From Spongospora subterranea f. sp. subterranea (Eukaryota > Endomyxa: Phytomyxea > Phytomyxea > Plasmodiophorida), in the NCBI GenBank assembly GCA_049724395.1, contig JAUGWO010000091.1:124001-188000 (forward strand): a stretch of DNA of 64,000 bases, read 5' to 3'. Position numbers and translations under genes: made by a program. The notes under the pieces are model-generated. The model had not been told where the DNA came from and ran no database searches. It was given only the letters and a program-made list of their open reading frames with translations. Positions 55,908 through 64,000 of the stretch are shown here, one piece after another; positions within the stretch are counted from its first letter, which is position 1; each line of letters opens with the position of its first letter.

Positions 55908-57183
55908 ATGTTCGATCGTCGCGTTTGTCGCGGAACGACCTTCAAGCATCGGCCGTCGACCGCTGCCGGCCCAGGTAGGAATGGGATGGAATTATCGCCT
56001 TTGAAGAGATATGAACGGACTGGTTCCCAGAGAAAAAACCGCCGAGGCGGTCGAAGACAAGACTGGAAGGGGAGATTTCAGATCGACCATTTTCACCAGA
56101 TCGCGCCATAACACCCGAACCGGTTCCCGGCAGAAGACACACTCAGATTCAGACGAAACCTTACGTGGAGATGTTGACCGATGGTTCACAGAACAAACCA
56201 CAAGCAATTCAGACCGATGATCTGAACGACGTTCCCGACCTCCCGCTGTTTATTCCCAAATCTCTCGGGGAATCGAAATACACTGAAATTTTGCCTGGGG
56301 AGATGTTCGATTTCGATTCCGAAGTGGAACCAACGGTGGAGGTACTGGTCGGCAAAACCATCGATCTGGCGATGATGGACGTCATCGAGGAGACCGAGTT
56401 GTTGTGGATGGCTCGCCACCAGTCGCAATTCGAACAGATCAGGAGCGTTGAACTGGCCGAGATGCAGCGCCTGGAAGCGCGGGAGAAGCGCATCGATGAC
56501 GAAAAACATCGGCGACTGACCCAGCAACGGGAACGTCAACGCAAAGAGATTCAGTTAGCGAAGAAAACCGCCGCCAGAACTGTGGCAAAACATTCCTTGC
56601 ACAGTTAGTTGGATTGAAAAATTGTTCTGAAAACTGGGGGACTCTTCGAGTTTTTATATAATTACGTTGAAATGGCATTTTCGGAGACAATGTTAGGGAT
56701 GTTGTCAAAGTGAGGTGATGTTCACCGTTCTGGATAGGTTTAGAGACGGCCGTTATCGATAAGCTGAAGTCGAAAGGCGTATTGGCGAACCCGGTGGCGC
56801 ATGAAGTCGAGTACGGGTTCATGCCTTGGCTAACTGATGAGACTTCGATACGTGTTGAGCAAGATCAAACAGCCAAAGAGGTCGTTTTTTCAAACACTTT
56901 CTTAGACCCGTGTTTCCAAGTTATTCCTTTATGCTGACAATTCGATATGGAATGTCGCCATGACGTTGATAGCGATTTGATTTAGTTGATGGCGGACCTC
57001 AGCAGAGATGCGATATGGAGAGAGGCGATATCATCACAGACCATTCTGGATGAGCGGAAGGAGTTGCTCGCCGGGATACAGCAACAGCGGCGGATGACCC
57101 ATGCCCCAGAACAGCAGGTCCTCAGCGAAATCGAGACCGTGTCTGACAATATCGCCTCGCATAAAGAGCAAGATCAGGAATAA
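55908..57183 (+). CDS. RSP3: Radial spoke protein 3 (RSPH3)
   Basis: Axonemal stalk protein that anchors the radial spoke and binds PKA. Seen: start MFDRRVCRGTTFKHRPSTAA (family MYDRRVVRGSNF); IQTKPYVEMLTDGSQ; the core DLPLFIPKSLGESKYTEI, GEMFDFDSEVEPTVEVLVGK, TIDLAMMDVIEETEL, RSVELAEMQRLEAREKR, KKTAARTVAK; then after an intron ending GGATAG (about 56739) LETAVIDKLKSKGVLANPVA and EYGFMPWLTDE. A last exon 56986-57183 follows (LMADLSRDAIWRE ... IASHKEQDQE). Near 56585, at an A4 run, the frame slips by one base before TFLAQLVG, probably an assembly error. It shows that the organism has motile cilia. Confidence 0.93.
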
Positions 57184-57454
57184 ATGGCCATTCCAATTAC
57201 TTAAATTGCACTTGAGTATCGTCGAAGACTCCAAATATATCCAACTCCGTTAATCCAAGCACACAAAAATTCGAAATGGGAACGATATTGGACCGACATA
57301 ATTTATGGCCGGGGTAGATTTGTTTTTATTTTAACTGCAGCTGTAATGTCCACGAGGCGATGTGTGGTCCTGTGCTTTGCAGTCGCCATTTCGGATAAGT
57401 TCGCGGAGACGGAACCCCGTCGGCTTCTTCTGCCCAATCTGGCAAGGCTCTGAA

Positions 57455-57793
57455 TCAGCTCTTGGCCTTACGACCGAGGTACATATAAGGTCTTCTCGCG
57501 ACGACTAACCGCGCGCCAACTTGCGGAACCGAAAGCCGAGGGAGAACGCGCCCTGAAGAGGCTACCCAGTTCAGCGGCAATGTTTTTCTCGAGGCAGTCC
57601 GAGTCCGGTAATCTCTAATCTTATTCCTAGATATTTGCACGAGCTTCGTATGATTCAGCTTCATTTCGGTAAACCATAGTGTTCTGTCCATTATACGTCT
57701 ACCATGAAAAAATAAAAGCGAAAAGTGGCCAAATGGTTGTGCAAGGACTCGTGGCGAGTTCGTCGTGCTGATGGTTGGCAATGGTTCGTACAT
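57455..57793 (-). CDS. Unrecognised basic protein or exon
   Basis: A 112-residue open frame from MYEPLPTISTTNSPRVLAQP to ARRPYMYLGRKAKS. It is strongly basic with internal FFHGRRIMDRTLW and NWVASSGRVLPRLSVPQVGA. The composition would fit an organellar ribosomal-type protein, but no family was recognised. It faces the end of RSP3. Confidence 0.3.
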   Translation of the reverse strand: MYEPLPTISTTNSPRVLAQPFGHFSLLFFHGRRIMDRTLWFTEMKLNHTKLVQISRNKIRDYRTRTASRKTLPLNWVASSGRVLPRLSVPQVGARLVVARRPYMYLGRKAKS

Positions 57794-58156
57794 AAAAACA
57801 GCAGTATTATCTATGTGTGAGCGGCCCGCTGATTAGCGGCGGCGTTTTGAACAATAAGCCCGTGTCGATTGCGAATGTTATCGATTCGTTCCGACGCCCC
57901 ATTACCCGTTTTCTGTCACTGATCAAGGTGGCCCTGGAATATCGGAAATCGTCAACAGTCGACTGGCAGGTAAAATAGTAAAAAGTGATGGGAATCTCGA
58001 CTTTGATCTGATCTCACATACAGGCAGTTCAAAAGTCCATGACGATGACGCGGAATCGGCCGCGGTGGGCGAGGCTGCGGTCTTGTTCTTACCGCGCGCA
58101 TTTTCTGCGTATCGATTATCGACAAGTGCGAAGGCATTTTCCGACCCGTGGTCACA
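57794..58156 (+). other. Possible exon of a gene interrupted by the hAT element
   Basis: After an acceptor-like CAG at about 57808 a frame reads SGPLISGGVLNNKPVSIANV, IDSFRRPITRFLSLIKV; an intron-like GTAAAATAG...ATACAG (about 57971-58023) follows, then open sequence to the element border. The alternative frame ESAAVGEAAVLFLPRAFSAY is also open. It cannot be decided which frame is real. Confidence 0.25.
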
Positions 58157-58164
58157 CTTTTGAT

Positions 58165-60541
58165 TAGGGGTGGGCACATTTCGGTTAAAGTCCGGAGTTA
58201 ACCGGTTAACCTACGGTCCCGGTTAACCGGTTAACGCTTTTTTTGTAACCGGTTAACCGCCCGGTTAACCGGTCAAATCTTGCAAAAATAGAAGTTGGAT
58301 TTTCTGAACCCAACGCCTTATTCAGACTATGTAGGTCACCCCTAATATCGTTAAAACTTTCGTACGGCATTTTTCTGACCTCGCAATTAGCAATCGGCAA
58401 TCACTAGTCAATACACACCATTTTTCAATTAATTTTGTCTACTGTATATCTTTCAACTGCCTTGCTTCAATAATGAGTGATTCCTATTCCCTCGATCGTA
58501 GTAGCTGTTCTTCCAATTCAGATTTGGAGACTTTGCCCACTGATGGTGCTATTACTGTTCCATCGCAAACAGTAACTTCAAAGGTTACCATGACTGTGGT
58601 CGTAAGCGCAAATTATCTGCCAACTCTTCTTGGATTTGGAATTATTTTGAAAAACGCGATACTGGCATCATCTGCTCTCAGTGTCCCAGCAAAAAGCGAA
58701 AGATCTATTCTATCAGAACCGGAAATAGCTTGTTTAAACGTCATCTTGAGGTCGCCCACAAACTCAAGCAAGATGGCAAAACAGGTGATCCCAACCAGAG
58801 TACTCTGGATGTAACTGGTAATGTGGTGGATCCTCTGGCGATGGATGATGAAAAGAAGGCGGAACTGCTGAAATCTTTGGTGGAGTTTGTTGTTGATAAC
58901 AAGCAACCCTTCCGTTTGGTTGAGTCCAAGTCGTTTGCAATCTTCTGCAGCAAAATGAACCGCAGATTTATCTTGCCTAGCCGTCGTACTTTCGTGAGGT
59001 CCTTGCATGACGAATATGCAGAAGCCCTGCAAAGCTTTTTGTTACATATCGAGCGCATTCCTGGCCAAGTAGCACTCACGTTAGATGGATGGTCTTCAAG
59101 AGTCATGAAGGGGTATTTGGTTATCACAATGCACTGGATAGACGAAAGATGGCGCTTGAAAAATGCTGTATTGGAATTTAAATATTTTCCTCGTCCTCAT
59201 AACCAGCATACCACAAGTGACTTGATAATCACGATTTTGAAGGAATTTAATATCCATACAAAAGTTCGCGCGATCACGTCGGATAGTGGTGGCGAGATGG
59301 TTCCAGCCATCAAACTTGTTCACTCCTATCTCCAGCGTGAGTTGGCGTTAAATTTCTGCAGTACAATCGACTTTCATATGCGCTGTGTTTGCCATGTGAT
59401 AAACCGAGCTGTTGTTGACGCGACTGCGCTAATCAAACGTGAGGTTTCATTGCTCCGAGATCTGCTGAAGATGGTTCGAGGTTCAGGGATGATCCGTCAA
59501 AAATATGCTGATCTCAGTGTAGTGCTTGGTCGGGCAACAAAGCAAGTTGTGCCGAATCTAGATGTCGAAACTAGATGGAACTCTATGTTCTTGATGGTTG
59601 AAGATTCCTTCAAGAATAAAGACATTTTGGAGGCTATCTGCAATCAAGAGGAGTTCCTGGACAAGCTTGGGCCGTTGAAATTGTCAGACATGGATTGGCG
59701 CATTCTCAAATCCTGCAAAGATTTCCTGTCTTCGGCGTATCAGTGCACAAAGGCTGCAAGTGGTCAAAATTTCGTCACGCTTGCCATGCAGCCATTGATC
59801 TACTCGCATCTAAAAAGCCTATGTGAGTCTACCATTTCAGGCACTACAACTACAGGGTTCACAACCCCCAAAGTTAGAGCTGCGACAGAGGCGATGCTAT
59901 ACAAGCTTGAGAAGTATTCCGGGAACCTGAACAACAACACGGCTACCATCGCTTTGTTCTTGGATCCAAGACGAAGCAGCTCTGATGCGTCTGAGGAAAC
60001 GAAGCGATTAATCCGAGAAATCTTAGCTACTGATTATGGTTATTTGCCTGTTCAGCAGGAGGACATGGACTCAACAGCATTCAATCTGTTTGCTTCCCTG
60101 TCGGACCCACAGCAGGACGTTGTCACGGATGAAGTGGAAGACTTCTGCTTCATGACTTTGAAGGCCGATAAGTCGTGTAAATGTCCAGTCGCGTGGTGGA
60201 AGCAGCAGACTGGGCGCTTCCCGAAACTAAGCCTTCTGGCTCGTGATACTCTGATGATAATGGGGTCGTCTGTCGCTTCGGAATCAGCCTTCTCTGATTC
60301 TGGTGATTTTGTTAGTGCCGATCGCACAATGTTATCTGACGAGAACATAACGGTGATGATGAAATTACGGTCGTGGAACCGTTTGATCGGCAAGTTTGAT
60401 TAAATAAATATATTTATGGAGTTTGTCGTTAAATTTTAAATTAACCGGTTAACTGTTTGGTTAACCGGTTAATTAACTGGTTAACCGGTCCGGTGTTTTT
60501 TTGGGACCGGTTAACCATTGACCGACTTGTGCCCACCCCTA
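58165..60541 (+). mobile_element. hAT-family DNA transposon, nearly whole, with 8-bp TSD
   Basis: Ends TAGGGGTGGGCAC (58165) and GTGCCCACCCCTA (60541) are perfect inverted repeats of at least 13 bp. The flanks carry the identical 8-bp duplication CTTTTGAT at 58157-58164 and 60542-60549. Inside both ends lie clusters of the palindromic motif GGTTAACC/CCGGTTAACCGG (58196-58275 on the left, 60438-60515 on the right). Length 2377 bp. One transposase gene fills the interior. The exact TSD, the perfect TIRs and the long open frame suggest a recent insertion. Confidence 0.93.
58473..60403 (+). CDS. hAT transposase with BED zinc finger and C-terminal dimerisation domain
   Basis: The N-terminal frame MSDSYSLDRSSCSSNSDLET (from 58473) changes to the main frame near 58575, by a very short intron of about 23-35 nt or a one-base slip. 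The main frame is then open to 60403. BED finger: SSWIWNYFEKRD, CSQCPSKKRK, SLFKRHLEVAH. RNase H-like core: VALTLDGWSS (first Asp), VRAITSDSGGEMVPAI (second Asp), MRCVCHVINRAV (family CxxH), LDVETRWNSMFLM (family TRWNS), FLDPRRSS. C-terminal hAT dimerisation: VAWWKQQTGRFPKLSLLARD, SSVASESAFS, RTMLSDENITVMM. All hallmark blocks are present, so it may be active. The listed main ORF lacks its own ATG before the BED domain. Confidence 0.88.
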
Positions 60542-60602
60542 CTTTTGATTATGGCGTGGCAGGTCGGTCACGGCCATTGAGGAGGGTTACCGAGGGTGCC
60601 CA

Positions 60603-60760
60603 AATTCGAAATTTATTTCAAAAAAAATTACGCCTGATGTTGTTCCAGTAGTTGATGGTTTAGTCGATCCAGTAGTTGATGGTTCAATCGATCCAGTAGT
60701 TGATGATTTAGTTGATCCTGCCGAATTCGAAATTTATTTCAAATAAAATTACGCCTGGTT
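60603..60760 (+). repeat. 24-bp coding-phase tandem repeat inside a 121-bp duplication
   Basis: Three units of CCAGTAGTTGATGGTTTAGT plus CGAT at 60645-60668, 60669-60692 and 60693-60716, translating as repeated PVVDGLVD-type octapeptides. The whole is bracketed by two copies of AATTCGAAATTTATTTCAAA at 60603 and 60724. In the frame ITPDVVPVVDG the ORF ends at a TAA after AEFEIYFK (about 60745). It could be the 3' end of the gene interrupted by the hAT insertion. Confidence 0.55.
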
Positions 60761-61308
60761 ATTTTTATTGGTTGCGACACAGGCCTGCTTGGTTTGACCT
60801 CTCTGTCACTGTTCTGCCAATGCCCATATTGCGCCCGGCTGACGCAAATGATTAACGAGCTGGATTGGAGGATCCCGAGTTAACAACCATAGTGCGTGAC
60901 AGAAATTTATACAACTGCGGTTTGGTAAACTTCAGCAATTAAGATCCAGATTTGGGGTACTGTATTTTGCAAATTTAGGCGAAAAAAGTAGTGCGCCACC
61001 TGCAGAGCATTGACTACCAATGCTTTTAATGGTGCTGGTGATCCCAAATCTTTTGCCGTTGATAAGTGGATCTGCGTGACCACATGGGAAATGCGTACGT
61101 GGGATAAGTAAACGTCACCATTCATCCACGACTCAAAGGGAAAAAGGGATGAAACATAAGCACTTAACACCCGTCAGCCGTCGGGATTAAGTCCGCCAAG
61201 TCATGATCAGTCCGACAATCATGGTTAGCAAATTAAGGAAATTGCGAAAGCGGAGTTGAATATCGCGTCCCAAGGTTGCGCCATTCAACAAATTCAAGCC
61301 AGTATAAA
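60761..61308. other. Spacer, nothing recognised
   Basis: Only short ORFs without motifs (one on the minus strand at 60907-61170). The final 100-200 bp should include the promoter of the CCT gene. Confidence 0.3.
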
Positions 61309-62000
61309 ATGGACGGAGACGCGTTGGCAGACGATTTGCTGGACCGATTCCGATTCGGCGATCTGGGAGGAGAACTGATGGAGCAGAATGGCGTCTGCGG
61401 CTCCGAACAAAAAGATGTGTTCACTTTTGGCCTAGAGGCCTTCGGTGGGCCGATGGAAGAACCGCAAAATGACGACCGCAACCTGATGGAGTCGCTGATA
61501 CTGAATGGCGACGCATTCGAGGATGGAAACACCGATCTTCGACTGCTAACATCGCAGATGGCGGAATTTTCAGATTCGACACCGAAGTTCCCAGACACGC
61601 CATGGCAAGCGTCGGCAATGGAGGCCGCCCCATTAGATGAAAAATCATCGGGACATTCTTCAATAATGTTGCCAAAAGTGCAAATGCCGAGACGTACCAC
61701 GCATCATCACCATCACAATCATCCGTTCGATCCAACCGCACATCCTTTCACCTGGTTGCGGGTTGGAGATCCGGTCCGTCGCAGGAAAATTGAAAGGTGG
61801 AAGAAAAAACGCGACCGAATACGTTCCGGACAAACTACAAAACACGTTTATGACGTGAGGGTTCAACACGCCATAAAACGGCCGCGAACAGGGTTTGTAA
61901 TTACGTTGTTTTTATTGGGTAAATCGTAATAGTTTGTTGCAGCGGTCGGTTCGTATCGGCTGCGTCGGTCGATGCAATTGCATCAGGAACGACAGCCTAG
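61309..62000 (+). CDS. CCT-motif nuclear regulator
   Basis: From ATG 61309: an acidic N-terminal half (DGDALADDLLDRFRFGDLGG, MESLILNGDAFEDG) likely to act as an activation region; a His run, HHHHHNHPFDPTAHPF; then a C-terminal CCT motif, RRRKIERWKKKRDRIRSG, YDVRVQHAIKRPRTGGRFVS. The motif is completed only by removing the 50-nt intron 61893-61942, which turns the unspliced GFVITLF ending into GGRFVSAAS and moves the stop to 62000. CCT proteins of plants, algae and other protists are nuclear and often bind NF-Y subunits or DNA. No B-box, GATA finger or receiver domain is present. The start is the first ATG of the only long frame. Confidence 0.75.
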
Positions 62001-62226
62001 AAATTTACTGCCAAGAAGATGTCGGCGGCAAAATCAATATTCGACGGTGAAGTCTGTTGATTTCGAAACATGCTGACGTTCAAACGCTCAGAGAAACATC
62101 TTTGTTGTAAGATGATAGTATAACAACGCAATTATATATATTATTAATACAGTACACATTTTGCTTATATGAATCTGCATCAGCTACAGAATTCGTAATA
62201 CCAATATTTTTCTGAAATAGTGAAGG
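62001..62226. other. Convergent 3' spacer
   Basis: AT-rich DNA between the CCT gene and the RCC1-like gene, with AATTATATATATTATTAATA near 62130 that may serve polyadenylation of either gene. Confidence 0.3.
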
Positions 62227-64000
62227 TTATTTTACGAGTGCGAAACCGAAGTCAGGACTGCTGTGTAACATAACGATTCGGACATCGGAAGGAACTTTGA
62301 TCTCGATCAGACTTTGATCTTCTGAATTCGGTCGCCCCCATTGGTAGAGTTCCCCAGTATCTAAAAGTGCAAGGTTCTTGTCAAATCCAGCGGCTATTTT
62401 CACTACTCGTTTCCCAATAAAATGGTCGATCGGCGAGGGAACTTCCGCGACTTCAATTCCTCCTACGACCGCTGGCAAACGAGCATTTTCGTTTCTCCAG
62501 GAATAAACTGTGCCGCTGCCTACGGTTCCGTTAACACCATAGAACCTTATTTAACTGATCATACCTGATAGGACCAACGACGAATTGCCGCATGTACTGA
62601 TGGCGACCGCTTTTTCGTTATTCGGCAGACCTACAGCCAATACTTCGGCAGAAGGCGAACTCATGTACAAGATGCGGCCAGAACTCTCTAATGCCAGAAA
62701 CCTTTTCGAACCACCAGCGATGTCAACCACACCTGTTACTACAACAGGATCTTTTGCAATGCTTCTTTGAACAGGGACCGGGTTCGATGTAGACCAAGTC
62801 CAGATCTGTCCCAGAGCATCCCGGGCGATATTAAGTGGGCCGAAACGGCAAACTTGAGCGGCATGGTTATTTGCCATCTCCATTGCATATGCACCAGTTG
62901 TTTTGTTCCAGGACATGACATCGCCGTCGATAACCGCCAACGAGTCTACAAATAAATCTGTTAGCATATACCACATGCAACAGGGCCGTGTAGGACCAAA
63001 TACCTCCATTGGAATCAACATGGATGTCGGTAAGAGGGCATGAGTCGAACTGAACCATCAGCTGCCGGTCTTGAATACGAAGTAATTGCATGGATGCTGT
63101 CACCATTATTGAGTCTTCACCGGAAGCCAGGGCCCTTGCCATGAAACCGAAGTCATGTACGTCAGTGGGATCCCTCCATAAAATTGCCTTGAAAAATGAT
63201 TCGGAAGAAGAATCAGGCTTGTCGCAAGACTTAAATTCGGACATTAATGTAGAACTTGCTAGTTTCGTAAAGGTTTCAAGAATTTGTTGTCTTCGTTTGC
63301 GAGTTTGCTCTGGGTCCTGCACCGGTGCTAGTACAGTCTCCAACGATTCAACAATTGGCTTGGTCTCAACAGTCTTGACCTTTGTCTTTGATTTTGCCTG
63401 CTGTTCGACCTCTTTCGCCAAAGCGTTTGCTTTCTCTTGTTCAAGGGCCTTTTCTTTACGTCTCAAACAAGCAGTTTCCGAGTCGACGGCAATTTGTGAT
63501 CGTATTGACAAGAGCGGCATTGCCAGAGCTAAATTCGTTAGCTTCTTATGCACATGTTTGTACATCTCTGCATCGGGACTAGGTTTGATTTTCGACTCAG
63601 AAACCAATGTTTCTAAACGAAACCGGAATTCTTCGATATTAGGGTGTCCCAAACTCGATACTAGCTCCAATATTGAATACTGTCAAGTAAGTTAGAACAA
63701 GTTGCAGGGACTGGTAGTGGAATGCAGTACCAGAGACGCCACGTCGTAATCCCAAGCCAACGATAGCCGTATCCGCCGCGGTAGAGCCGAATACATATCA
63801 TTCGCCAAGTCGATAAACTTGGAGAATAAATCTGGAGAATACCATATACCGTGTCGACGGTTCCTTGTATAGAATTTGGCTGGACGTGTCTCAACTGGAA
63901 TTTCGGCTGAATGAACTGATTCGACAATATTCAAAATTAACGATCGCATTCGTAGTCGATGCTCTTCGCCTTGAACTGTTCTTCGATAAGATTTTGTTAA
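62227..64000 (-). CDS. RCC1-like repeat protein, 5' end beyond the window
   Basis: The reading enters from position 64000 (frame open: LTKSYRRTVQGEEHRLRMRS) and runs through ILNIVESVHSAEIPVETRPA and RRIRLSLAWDYDVASL. An intron of about 57 nt follows, then YSILELVSSLGHPNIEEFRF, a long charged helix (CLRRKEKALEQEKANALAKE, RKRRQQILETFTKLASS) and FKAILWRDPTDVHDFGFMAR. The C-terminal part carries RCC1-type strands: QLMVQFDSCPLTDIHVDSNG; DALGQIWTWST; PVVVTGVVDIAGGSKRFLAL; GKRVVKIAAGFDKNLALLDT then GELYQWGR, ending at 62227. So a beta-propeller follows an unknown helical N-terminus. Partner and role unknown. Confidence 0.6.

Noticed and set aside
57923-58177. Minus-strand ORFs ending at the hAT left border
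   Set aside because: Part of the frame reads into the transposon end, so it is created by the insertion.
1-64000. CRISPR arrays, bacterial operons or rRNA genes
   Set aside because: No regularly spaced repeats, no polycistronic layout, no rRNA motif; the DNA is clearly nuclear eukaryotic.

Overview
The window is nuclear DNA of a compact protist genome. Genes sit close together on both strands and are cut by many very short GT-AG introns, mostly 45 to 60 nt (for example 388-435 and 667-720 in the kinesin gene, 61893-61942 in the CCT gene). The gene set includes a radial-spoke protein, so the organism builds motile cilia. It also has a plant/algal/protist-type CCT domain, a CDC50 flippase subunit, PIGW, PEX7, SMG9, NTAQ1, UBC9 and LEO1. 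Together with plant-type DD39D mariner elements, MULE, hAT, piggyBac, Copia and chromovirus-like debris, this suggests a SAR-group eukaryote. A plasmodiophorid-like rhizarian is my best guess, at low confidence and by inference only.

Layout. 1-9.8 kb: a KIF1/UNC-104-type kinesin-3 (+), a degenerate repeat array interrupted by a fold-back element, a two-RRM hnRNP-like protein (+) and SMG9 (-). 9.8-23 kb: a transposon-rich block with a strong 90-110 nt hairpin, two mariner copies around a decayed piggyBac-like transposase, a 3' fragment of a DEAD-box helicase, a Ty3/gypsy gag-protease fossil, a third mariner copy, a chromodomain fragment and a Copia fossil. 23-26 kb: NTAQ1 (+), a small coiled-coil gene (-) overlapping its 3' end, and PEX7 (-). 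28-37.9 kb: a fucosyltransferase-like enzyme (+), a long dynactin-p150-like coiled-coil protein (+), a secreted Reeler-domain protein (-), CDC50 (+) and PIGW (-). 38.8-43.8 kb: UBC9 (+), a transposon-type Myb/SANT fragment (-), LEO1 (+) and a GLG1-like cysteine-rich membrane protein (-). 44.7-51.1 kb: a multi-EF-hand protein (+), a small coiled-coil exon (-) and a karyopherin-like HEAT protein (-). 51.1-55.9 kb: repeats, a MULE remnant and unrecognised multi-exon genes. 55.9-64 kb: radial spoke protein RSP3 (+), a nearly whole hAT transposon with perfect 8-bp target duplication, a CCT-domain regulator (+), and an RCC1-like gene (-) running off the window end.

The host genes are ordinary eukaryotic housekeeping functions (microtubule transport, mRNA surveillance, peroxisome import, N-end-rule degradation, SUMOylation, transcription elongation, membrane and GPI-anchor biogenesis, ciliary motility); they do not form one pathway. 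Several conserved genes carry single-base frame breaks, some at short homopolymers (kinesin, SMG9, RSP3), which looks more like draft-assembly error than true loss. I found no clear new biological system. The strongest unexplained structures are the 10.15-10.40 kb hairpin, the subterminal palindrome arrays of the hAT element, and a few coding-looking exons with no family that I recognise.
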